Shown one piece after another: positions 1 through 5,187 of a stretch of DNA of 5,595 nt. Made by a program: the position numbers and the translations under genes. Source of the stretch: Bacteroidota bacterium (lineage in GTDB: Bacteria; Bacteroidota; Bacteroidia; Chitinophagales; Chitinophagaceae); NCBI GenBank assembly GCA_947461985.1, contig CANHNT010000137.1, forward strand, positions 1-5,595, in the 5' to 3' direction. The notes beneath the pieces were generated by a model. It saw only the letters and a list, made by a program, of their open reading frames with translations, ran no database searches and had not been told where the DNA came from. Each line of letters opens with the position of its first letter. Position 1 is the stretch's first letter.

Positions 1-718
1 GTGGGCAGTTGAACATAATTATGGTGGCATCGAAAATCTTTCCTTAATCCCTGGAACGATTGGTGCATCCCCAATTCAAAATATTGGTGCTTATGGTGTA
101 GAGTTAAAAGATGTATTTCATTCATTAGAAGCCATTAACTTAACCAGTTTTGAAAAGAAAATATTTACTTTAGAAGAATGCAAATTTGGTTACAGAGACA
201 GCATTTTTAAACAACTTGAAAAAGGAAATTGGTTTATTTTAAATGTTACACTTCAACTAACTAAAAATCCTCTTTGTAACATCAATTATGGAAATATAAA
301 AGATGAATTATTGAAAATGAAAGTGGAGAATCCTCGGATACAAGATATTTCAAAAGCAGTGATCAAGATTAGAAGCAGCAAATTGCCTAATCCAGATGAA
401 ATTGGCAATGCTGGAAGTTTTTTTAAAAACCCTGTAATTGCGAAAACTCACTTTGAAGAATTGAAAACCATGTATCCAGAAATTCCGCATTTTGCGGCAA
501 CAAATGGAGTGAAAATTCCAGCAGCTTGGTTGATAGAAAAAAACAATTGGAAAGGTTTTAAAGAAGGTGATTTTGGTGTTCATAAAAATCAAGCATTGGT
601 TTTAGTAAATTATAATGATGCCAATGGAAATGACATTTTAAATCTTTCTACCCAAATTATAACATCTGTGCAACAAACTTTTAACATTACGTTAGAACGG
701 GAGGTTAACATTTGGTAA
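1..718 (+). CDS. murB: UDP-N-acetylenolpyruvoylglucosamine reductase MurB (5' partial)
   Basis: This is the C-terminal part of MurB, the cytoplasmic FAD enzyme that uses NADPH to reduce UDP-GlcNAc-enolpyruvate to UDP-MurNAc in peptidoglycan precursor synthesis. The frame is open from base 2, so the start codon lies upstream; 238 residues are visible against about 340 in the E. coli enzyme. Counting from base 2, the FAD-domain stretch LIPGTIGASPIQNIGAYG is at residues 15-32. YRDSIFK at 64-70 gives the substrate-binding Arg65, and INYG at 94-97 gives the Tyr matching E. coli Tyr190. GNAGSFFKNP at 135-144 carries the proton-donor Ser139, and LEREV near the end carries Glu234, matching E. coli Glu325. 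The Tyr loop and YRDS motif make it the type I (E. coli-like) form. An internal TTG at 311 or ATG at 317 could be mistaken for a start, but the homology clearly continues upstream. The identification is very secure; only the N-terminus is missing. Confidence 0.96.
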   Translation, partial: WAVEHNYGGIENLSLIPGTIGASPIQNIGAYGVELKDVFHSLEAINLTSFEKKIFTLEECKFGYRDSIFKQLEKGNWFILNVTLQLTKNPLCNINYGNIKDELLKMKVENPRIQDISKAVIKIRSSKLPNPDEIGNAGSFFKNPVIAKTHFEELKTMYPEIPHFAATNGVKIPAAWLIEKNNWKGFKEGDFGVHKNQALVLVNYNDANGNDILNLSTQIITSVQQTFNITLEREVNIW

Positions 719-812
719 AAACAGGCTTGGCTAACATCTCATTATGTTTATAAAAACCTAAACAGCTTTTTCTTGCTTTGCAAAACACTATTTTCGTAAT
801 TCATCATAAAAC

Positions 813-1217
813 ATGAACGTTATGAATATCGCAAAAAACACTTTTATTGGAATATTGACATTATTTCTTTTAGTTATTTCTACATTTTCTTTTTCTATTA
901 ACAACGAAAAAATAGTATACAAAACTTACTCAGGAATTGCCAGTTATTATCATCCTAAATTTAACGGCAGAAAAACTGCAAATGGTGAGATATTTAGCAA
1001 TGAAAAACTTACAGCAGCAAATAATTTTTTAAAATTAGGAACGATTGTAAAAGTGTTAAATCCTGAAAATGGAAAAACAGTTATTGTAAAAATCAATGAC
1101 AGAATGAACAAAAAAAATCATCGATTAATAGATTTGACCGAAGCAGCTGCTCGTGCGTTAGACATCATACATCAAGGTTTAGGAAAAGTTGAAATCGAAA
1201 TTATTAAGGAAGGTTAA
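813..1217 (+). CDS. RlpA-like double-psi beta-barrel protein, exported (first of tandem pair)
   Basis: A 134-residue protein made of a hydrophobic N-terminal export signal (about residues 10-28) and one double-psi beta-barrel domain (about 41-131) of the RlpA family. RlpA proteins act on peptidoglycan in the envelope; Pseudomonas RlpA is a lytic transglycosylase for stem-less glycan. Family signatures are GIASYYHPKFNGRKTANGE (41-59), LTAA (66-69), LGT (75-77), VIVKINDR (90-97) and RLIDLTEAAA (104-113). There is no lipobox cysteine and no SPOR domain, unlike longer RlpA lipoproteins, so it is probably soluble in the periplasm or held by an uncleaved signal. Glu59 is kept, but the positions of the Pseudomonas catalytic Asp and His are Ser62 and Asn70, so transglycosylase activity is doubtful. 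ATG 813 is the first in-frame start; ATG 822 (Met4) is an alternative that keeps the signal. It lies 94 bases after murB and 38 before its paralog. Family assignment is firm; function is inferred. Confidence 0.88.
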   Translation: MNVMNIAKNTFIGILTLFLLVISTFSFSINNEKIVYKTYSGIASYYHPKFNGRKTANGEIFSNEKLTAANNFLKLGTIVKVLNPENGKTVIVKINDRMNKKNHRLIDLTEAAARALDIIHQGLGKVEIEIIKEG

Positions 1218-1255
1218 ATTTTTTGGTTTATTTTTTGTAATCATATTGCACAATT

Positions 1256-1621
1256 ATGCGTTTATTAATTTTCATATTTTCAATATTTTTCTCGATGCAA
1301 TTAGTTGCTCAAGTAAAAATACTCAAAGGCACGGCTAGTTTTTATCATCAGAAATTTAATGGCAGAAAAACGGCTACAGGCGAAACTTTTAACAATAATG
1401 ATTTGACTGCTGCTTGCAATCAATTGCCTTTAGGCACCATGGTAAAAGTTACTAATTTAAAAAATGGCAATACCGTTATTGTAAAAATAAATGATCGAAT
1501 GCATGCGAAAAACAAAAGATTAATTGACTTGAGTTACCAAGCAGCCAAAGAATTAGATTTTATAAACAGTGGCACTTGCAAAGTTAGCGTCGAAAAATTG
1601 CCTAAAAAGCAGATTGACTAG
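1256..1621 (+). CDS. RlpA-like double-psi beta-barrel protein, exported (second of tandem pair)
   Basis: A 121-residue paralog of the preceding gene. A short signal peptide (residues 1-18 or 19, ending LVAQ, the AQ-type junction common in Bacteroidota) is followed by a double-psi beta-barrel domain at about 25-115. Motifs are GTASFYHQKFNGRKTATGE (25-43), LTAACNQLPLGT (50-61), VTNLKNG (65-71), VIVKINDR (74-81) and RLIDLSYQAA (88-97). By hand alignment the two domains share 58 of 91 positions (about 64%) with no gaps, which indicates tandem duplication. Glu43 is present, but the Pseudomonas RlpA catalytic Asp and His positions hold Asn46 and Cys54. Cys54 and Cys108 are its only cysteines, both mature-domain, and could form a disulfide after export. 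No lipobox or SPOR domain is seen. With only 38 bases separating it from the first copy the two are probably co-transcribed, and a weak hairpin follows at 1632. It is envelope-located and probably wall-associated; catalysis is unproven. Confidence 0.9.
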   Translation: MRLLIFIFSIFFSMQLVAQVKILKGTASFYHQKFNGRKTATGETFNNNDLTAACNQLPLGTMVKVTNLKNGNTVIVKINDRMHAKNKRLIDLSYQAAKELDFINSGTCKVSVEKLPKKQID

Positions 1622-1631
1622 GACACTTATT

Positions 1632-1662
1632 AAGAAAATAAAGACGCAAATTTTCTTTTTTT
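1632..1662 (+). terminator. Weak intrinsic terminator after the RlpA-like pair
   Basis: AAGAAAAT (1632-1639) pairs with ATTTTCTT (1650-1657) across a 10-base loop and is followed by five more T. It starts 10 bases after the second RlpA-like stop codon, which is the right place. The stem has only one G-C pair, so stability is low and termination would be leaky at best. Confidence 0.4.
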
Positions 1663-1730
1663 AAAATCATGTTTCAATAAATTTCTTTATTCGTAATATT
1701 AAAACTACATTAGCGTTGCTAAAATTAATT

Positions 1731-2486
1731 ATGCAGTACGAAATAAAAAATTCAGGAAAATTCAAATACGTTCAAGAAGGTCAAGGAGAGAGTTTGGTAT
1801 TATTACATGGGCTATTTGGAGCATTAAGCAATTTCAAAGATTTAATAGATTGCTTTAAGGACAATTATACTGTTTTCATTCCAATATTACCCTTGTATGA
1901 TTTAACCAATTTAGACACTTCGGTTTCTGGATTGGCAAAGCATGTTTCAAAATTTATAGAACATAAAAATTTAACGAACGTCAATTTATTAGGGAATTCT
2001 TTAGGAGGTCATATCGCTTTAGTTTATGCCTTAAATCATCCTGAACGAGTTAAAACAATTACACTCACTGGCTCCTCTGGATTATTTGAAAATGGCATGG
2101 GTGAAACCTATCCAAAACGAGGCGACAAAGATTATATCCGTAAAAAAGTAGAATTGACTTTTTATGATCCTGCAAGTGCTACACAAGAGTTGTGTGATGA
2201 AGTATACAACATCGTAAATAACCGTTTAAAAGCGGTGAAAATAATTTATTTAGCCAAATCTGCAATTCGTCATAATTTAGGAGACGAGCTTCAAAATATT
2301 AAAAAACCAGTGTGTTTAATTTGGGGTAAAAATGATACCATAACGCCTCCAATGGTTGCTGAAGAATTTAAAAAATTATTACCTAATTCAGAACTTCATT
2401 GGATTGACAAATGTGGTCATGCCCCAATGATGGAAGTACCTGAAGAATTCAATACCATTTTAAATGAATTTTTAAATAAACATTAA
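1731..2486 (+). CDS. Alpha/beta hydrolase of unknown substrate
   Basis: A 251-residue single-domain alpha/beta hydrolase, probably cytoplasmic because no signal peptide is seen. The fold's landmarks are in order: oxyanion-hole LLHG (residues 24-27), nucleophile elbow GNSLGG with Ser90 (88-93), acid Asp202 in GKND (199-202), and His230 in GHAPMMEVPEEF (229-240). The catalytic triad Ser90-Asp202-His230 is therefore complete. The cap region (about 115-185) is helical and charged and gives no clue to the substrate. Esterase, C-C hydrolase and thioesterase roles are all possible. The frame is open back to a TTG at 1716, but I chose ATG 1731: TTG starts are rare in this phylum, and the product then begins close to the first beta strand. 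The next gene, a CBS protein, follows after 78 bases in the same direction and may be co-transcribed. The family is certain; the substrate is unknown. Confidence 0.9.
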   Translation: MQYEIKNSGKFKYVQEGQGESLVLLHGLFGALSNFKDLIDCFKDNYTVFIPILPLYDLTNLDTSVSGLAKHVSKFIEHKNLTNVNLLGNSLGGHIALVYALNHPERVKTITLTGSSGLFENGMGETYPKRGDKDYIRKKVELTFYDPASATQELCDEVYNIVNNRLKAVKIIYLAKSAIRHNLGDELQNIKKPVCLIWGKNDTITPPMVAEEFKKLLPNSELHWIDKCGHAPMMEVPEEFNTILNEFLNKH

Positions 2487-2564
2487 TCAATTATTTGCAT
2501 TTAGTTCGAAATAATTAGTTGACATTTACCATACAATTTCACTTAAAATTATATTGATACGACA

Positions 2565-3227
2565 ATGAGTGTTCAATCATTAATAACCCACGACTTACCA
2601 AACTTATCACTTACAGATAGTGGTCAAAAAGCTTTGCGTTTAATGAACGAATACAGAGTTTTCCATTTACCTCTAGTTCAACAAGATAATTATTTAGCCC
2701 TTATATCTGAAGATGATATTTTAGATTGGGATACTCCTGAGGAACCTTTATCATTAGCTGAGTTTGTTAATTTCAGACCAGCAGTTTTTAGCAATATGCA
2801 TCCTTTTGAGGCGATGAAGGTGGTAAAAGAAAATAATCTATCCGTAGTGCCCGTTTTAAATGCCCAAAATCATTTTGAAGGTGTTGTTACTAGCGAAGGA
2901 TTATTTAGCTATTTTTCGGACACCAATGGCATCAAAGAATTGGGTGGCATCATTGTTCTTGAAATGGAACCTCGAAATTATAGCTTATCTGAAATATCAA
3001 GAATTTGTGAAAGCAATGATGTGAGTATTTTAAGTTTATTTATCAAATCTAAAGATGAATCTGGGCTACAATTAGTAACCCTAAAAACAAATCGAACAGA
3101 CATCCAGTCGCTAATTTCAACCTTTGAACGATACAACTATACAATTGCGGAAACTTATTCAGTTGAAAATAATGAAAATGATTTGCAACAAAACTATGAT
3201 GCATTAATGCACTATATTAATATCTAA
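2565..3227 (+). CDS. Two-CBS-domain protein with ACT-like C-terminus
   Basis: A 220-residue soluble protein with two CBS repeats at about residues 3-55 and 66-118. Each has the usual helix-strand-strand pattern, as in RVFHLPLVQQDNYLALISEDDIL (from 31) and LSVVPVLNAQNHFEGVVTSEGLF (from 92). CBS pairs typically bind adenine nucleotides and act as energy or ligand sensors. Residues about 127-198 (starting GGIIVLEMEP) look like an ACT-type beta-alpha-beta module, which makes the layout similar to AcuB-like CBS-ACT proteins. No enzyme, channel or transporter domain is attached, so a partner must carry any output. The start is the first ATG in frame, with A-rich sequence before it and no Shine-Dalgarno. 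It follows the alpha/beta hydrolase by 78 bases and ends facing the minus-strand bTHX gene. CBS assignment is strong, the ACT-like call is moderate, and ligand and target are unknown. Confidence 0.88.
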   Translation: MSVQSLITHDLPNLSLTDSGQKALRLMNEYRVFHLPLVQQDNYLALISEDDILDWDTPEEPLSLAEFVNFRPAVFSNMHPFEAMKVVKENNLSVVPVLNAQNHFEGVVTSEGLFSYFSDTNGIKELGGIIVLEMEPRNYSLSEISRICESNDVSILSLFIKSKDESGLQLVTLKTNRTDIQSLISTFERYNYTIAETYSVENNENDLQQNYDALMHYINI

Positions 3228-3322
3228 AATTTTATTTTAGAATATTGAATAAAACAAAATAGAATTCTTTTTTCAATAAAGAAACAATCCGTTAAACAAA
3301 CTATCTCTAAAAAAATTTGAGC

Positions 3323-3352
3323 AAAAAAAAGAAAGCAATTATGCTTTCTTTT
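3323..3352 (-). terminator. Intrinsic terminator of bTHX, possibly bidirectional
   Basis: An 11-base-pair stem (3327-3337 with 3342-3352) closes a four-base loop. Read on the minus strand it is GAAAGCA-TAAT-TGCTTTC followed by eight U, a classic terminator. The bTHX stop codon (3339-3341) lies inside the loop, and the last codons form one arm. On the plus strand the hairpin lies about 100 bases after the CBS gene and is followed by a T-rich stretch interrupted by C, so it could also stop converging transcription. Confidence 0.7.
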
Positions 3353-3461
3353 CTTCTGCTTTTCTTAAGTTAGCTATTTGTCTAGCTACACGCATACGAA
3401 ATTTTCCAAAAGATCCTTTGAAAATTTTACCGCGTTTTGTTTTTTTGTCGCCTCTGCCCAT
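3339..3461 (-). CDS. 30S ribosomal protein bTHX (THX family), with extended C-terminus
   Basis: A 40-residue, strongly basic protein read from ATG 3461 to TAA 3339-3341 on the minus strand. The N-terminal half, MGRGDKKTKRGKIFKGSFGK, matches the THX signature MG.GD..T.RGKI..G..GK known from the Thermus small subunit, where the peptide sits in the 30S head and stabilises rRNA; Bacteroidota encode a version of it. The Thermus protein is about 26 residues and ends in a short PRKKK-like tail. Here residues 23-40 are a longer, probably helical tail ending RKAEEKKA. The gene lies downstream of HU on the same strand but is separated from it by a strong terminator, so it probably has its own promoter in the 62-base gap. 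Upstream sequence is AT-only for over 10 bases with no Shine-Dalgarno. It is easily missed because of its length. The match over the first 20 residues makes the call solid. Confidence 0.88.
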   Translation of the reverse strand: MGRGDKKTKRGKIFKGSFGKFRMRVARQIANLRKAEEKKA

Positions 3462-3485
3462 GATTAATTATTTTTTATATTTAGG

Positions 3486-3503
3486 AATGCGAATATACGC
3501 ATT
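3486..3503. repeat. Perfect inverted repeat upstream of bTHX
   Basis: AATGCG (3486-3491) and CGCATT (3498-3503) are perfect inverted copies separated by six A/T bases, 25-42 bases upstream of the bTHX start. A third CGCATT lies at 3518-3523, 20 bases from the second. On the minus strand the centre reads TATATTCG (3497-3490), one base from the TAnnTTTG -7 consensus. It could be an operator over a promoter; this is inference from position only. Confidence 0.4.
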
Positions 3504-3523
3504 TTGAATTAAAGAGTCGCATT

Positions 3524-3555
3524 AAAAAAAAACCGAGTAAAACTCGGTTCTTTTT
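3524..3555 (-). terminator. Strong intrinsic terminator of the HU gene
   Basis: AACCGAGT (3531-3538) and ACTCGGTT (3542-3549) form an eight-base-pair stem with a three-base loop. On the minus strand it is followed by a run of U (complement of 3524-3530), 27 bases after the HU stop codon. This is the most stable hairpin of the window. On the plus strand the sequence after it is C then five T, so it may work in both directions. Confidence 0.85.
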
Positions 3556-3575
3556 AATATTCTGATTTGATAAAA

Positions 3576-3851
3576 TTATTTAGCCACTTTTGTGCTTAAT
3601 TCTTTACCTGCTTTAAATTTAGCTACTTTTTTAGCTGCAATTTTAATTTCTTTTCCTGTTTGAGGATTACGACCAATACGTGCAGCACGTTTAGAAACAG
3701 AGAATGTTCCAAAACCAACTAAAGTTACTTTGTCACCTTTTTTCAATGCCATTGTTACAGAAGTTGTAAATGCATCTAATGCTTCACCTGCTTGAGTTTT
3801 TGTGCAATCTGCTGATTTTGCCATTGCTTCGATTAATTCTGCTTTGTTCAT
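3576..3851 (-). CDS. HU family DNA-binding protein
   Basis: A 91-residue nucleoid protein of the HU/IHF family, matching the usual length of about 90. It forms dimers that bend DNA with little sequence preference. The N-terminal helices (residues 1-40, MNKAELIEAMAKSADCTKTQ onward) form the dimer body. GFGTF (46-50) precedes the beta-arm, and RNPQTGKEIKI (61-71) holds Pro63, the residue that wedges between base pairs in HU-DNA complexes. The C-terminus is lysine-rich (KKVAKFKAGKEL). The ordinary RNPxTG arm and lack of acidic or extended tails favour HU over IHF or the longer Bacteroidota HU variants. A candidate promoter lies about 40-70 bases upstream and a strong terminator follows, so it is probably transcribed alone. 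The sequence just before the ATG is poly-A with no Shine-Dalgarno. Identification is secure; whether it is the sole HU of the genome cannot be told. Confidence 0.96.
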   Translation of the reverse strand: MNKAELIEAMAKSADCTKTQAGEALDAFTTSVTMALKKGDKVTLVGFGTFSVSKRAARIGRNPQTGKEIKIAAKKVAKFKAGKELSTKVAK

Positions 3852-3890
3852 TTTTTTTAATTTATTGAGTTAATAATATAGATAATAATG

Positions 3891-3920
3891 CTAAATTACT
3901 ATTTTTTACATTATTTCAAA
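3891..3920 (-). promoter_or_regulatory. Candidate Bacteroidota-type promoter of the HU gene
   Basis: On the minus strand, TTTG (3920-3917) is followed after 18 bases by TAATTTAG (3898-3891), one mismatch from the TAnnTTTG -7 element. The Bacteroidota primary sigma factor recognises TTTG near -33 and TAnnTTTG near -7. The -7 element is about 40 bases before the HU start codon, leaving a short A-rich leader. Confidence 0.42.
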
Positions 3921-4021
3921 ATTTTTTTTTAGCTGAAAGCCTTACACATAGAGGATTTTCACACATTATCAACATTTATATAAATTTAAAACTCTAATAT
4001 GCCGAATGAATAGAGAAATTT

Positions 4022-4327
4022 TTATTTAATTTTTTTTAAAATACTTCTAAACGCAATAAATTTATTACCAAATAATGCATATCCTTTTTCTCTTAATGTT
4101 GGTGCAAATTCCTCCATATATCGTTTGTATCTTTCTTCATTTGTAGTATAATATTGTGCAATATAGGTTTTCCCTTCTTCATCATCTCCTTCGTGCAAAT
4201 AAAAAAAATGAAAGCTATCAAACATACCCGTATCTAAAACTTCTTGCATGTGGGTTTCTTGCATCCATTTCAACCAATCTGTTTCAATTTCATGGGTTAT
4301 TTTTATGGTTACATTATATATGTACAT
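4022..4327 (-). CDS. DUF4286 family protein
   Basis: A 101-residue cytoplasmic protein that I recognise as the DUF4286 family, a small conserved protein of Bacteroidota with no established function. Features seen are MYIYNVTIKI at the start, DWLKWM (residues 17-22), an acidic loop HEGDDEEGKTY (45-55), IAQYY (56-60), FAPTLREKG (74-82), LFGNKFIAFR (85-94) and a basic tail. The strand-helix-strand-strand-helix-strand pattern suggests a ferredoxin-like or dimeric alpha-beta barrel fold. That is my inference from the sequence. There are no obvious catalytic or metal-binding residues, signal peptide or membrane segment. It lies 62 bases downstream of the exodeoxyribonuclease III gene on the same strand with no convincing terminator between them, so co-transcription is plausible. 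The start is the first ATG, with a short AT-rich leader. Family membership is good; role is unknown. Confidence 0.85.
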   Translation of the reverse strand: MYIYNVTIKITHEIETDWLKWMQETHMQEVLDTGMFDSFHFFYLHEGDDEEGKTYIAQYYTTNEERYKRYMEEFAPTLREKGYALFGNKFIAFRSILKKIK

Positions 4328-4389
4328 ATTTAAATTAGATGTTTAGGGTTTAAAAGTTTAGTGGTTTGGCATAAAGATAAAATAAATAC

Positions 4390-5172
4390 TTACAGTTTGC
4401 TATTCTCAAATTGCAACACTAATGCAACAGGACAATGATCTGAATGTTTTATTAATGGTAAAATTTCTGCATGATGAATTTTTTCTTTTAAGTTTTCTGA
4501 AACATTGATATAATCAATTCTCCATCCTTTATTATTGTTTCGAGCATTCGCTCTAAAACTCCACCAACTATATTGATGTGGATCCTTGTTTATATGCCTA
4601 AAGCTATCCACCATTCCAACATTAAAAAAATCATCCATCCAAGCTCTTTCTTCAGGCAAAAAACCACTGGAGTCTTTATTCCCTTTAGGGTCATGAATAT
4701 CGATTGCTTGATGGCAAATATTATAATCCCCAGCCACTATTAATTGTGAATTTTGAGTTGCTAATTTTGAGTTTAAGAAAGCCAAATAATCATTCAAGAA
4801 AATCATTTTATAGTCTTGTCTTTCATCTCCACTGCTTCCACTTGGGAAATAAGTATTAATTAATGTAAAATGATCGAATGATAACTGAATGACCCGTCCT
4901 TCAAAATCGGCTTGTGCTAATCCGCATCCATAAACCACTTCATTAGGTTCAATTTTTGAAATAACTCCAACTCCACTGTATCCTTTTTTTTGTGCAGAAA
5001 ACCAATAACAATGGTAACCCAATGCTTCAAATAATTCAACAGGTACATCTTCTTTATTGGCTTTCAATTCCTGAAAACAATAAATATCTGCATCATCTTC
5101 TTTTATCCAATCTATTAAGCCTTTTGTAACTGCCGACCGAATTCCGTTTACATTATAGGATACTATTCTCAT
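4390..5172 (-). CDS. xth: Exodeoxyribonuclease III / AP endonuclease (ExoIII-ExoA family)
   Basis: A 260-residue base-excision-repair enzyme that cleaves DNA at abasic sites and removes nucleotides from 3' ends, using Mg2+. Length is typical of the family. Active-site residues, with human APE1 equivalents, are Asn7 in YNVNG (N68), Glu35 in CFQELKA (E96), Tyr108 in NTYFPSG (Y171), Asp149 and Asn151 in GDYNICH (D210, N212), Asp220 in RIDYINVS (D283) and Asp245-His246 in SDHCPV (D308-H309). All are intact, so the enzyme should be active. GYSGVGV (64-70) is the usual family loop. Residues 134-144 (NSKLATQNSQL) lie over a 14-base tandem repeat in the helix before the GDYN strand, without changing the expected length much. 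The promoter appears to lie in the short gap behind the upstream gene's terminator. DUF4286 follows after 62 bases. Identification is secure; xth and exoA are both used for this family. Confidence 0.95.
   Translation of the reverse strand: MRIVSYNVNGIRSAVTKGLIDWIKEDDADIYCFQELKANKEDVPVELFEALGYHCYWFSAQKKGYSGVGVISKIEPNEVVYGCGLAQADFEGRVIQLSFDHFTLINTYFPSGSSGDERQDYKMIFLNDYLAFLNSKLATQNSQLIVAGDYNICHQAIDIHDPKGNKDSSGFLPEERAWMDDFFNVGMVDSFRHINKDPHQYSWWSFRANARNNNKGWRIDYINVSENLKEKIHHAEILPLIKHSDHCPVALVLQFENSKL
4746..4773. repeat. 14-base tandem repeat inside the exodeoxyribonuclease III gene
   Basis: Two adjacent 14-base units, GTGAATTTTGAGTT (4746-4759) and GCTAATTTTGAGTT (4760-4773), match at 12 of 14 positions. 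Fourteen is not a multiple of three, so the second unit is read in a different phase from the first. It encodes part of residues 134-144 on the minus strand. Confidence 0.6.
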
Positions 5173-5187
5173 TATTTTTTTTATTTA

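Noticed and set aside
350..592. Minus-strand open frame of 80 codons
   Set aside because: It lies antisense to the well-conserved murB frame and its product (rich in Phe, Ile, Cys) resembles no family; it is a shadow of murB.
743..796. TATGTTTA (743-750) and TATTTTCG (789-796) as promoters of the first RlpA-like gene
   Set aside because: Each is one base from TAnnTTTG, but neither has a TTTG at a proper distance upstream. In an AT-rich gap such words are expected by chance.
2519..2549. TTGACA (2519-2524) and TAAAAT (2544-2549) as an E. coli-type promoter for the CBS gene
   Set aside because: The spacer is 19 bases and the Bacteroidota sigma factor does not use this consensus; no TAnnTTTG is present in the gap.
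3243..3278. TATTGAA/TTCAATA inverted words after the CBS gene as a terminator
   Set aside because: The stem is seven A/T-dominated pairs with a loop over 20 bases and no T-run after it.
3988..4015. CTCTA/TAGAG hairpin with four T after the DUF4286 gene (minus strand)
   Set aside because: A five-pair stem with a 14-base loop is too weak to call a terminator.
4156..4338. Plus-strand open frame of 60 codons
   Set aside because: It overlaps the DUF4286 gene in antisense. Its hydrophobic content arises from the complementary codons and there is no independent support.
4340..4368. Telomere-like GTTTAGGGTTT and GTTTAGTGGTTT words
   Set aside because: Only two imperfect copies in a low-complexity gap; no array and no evidence of function.
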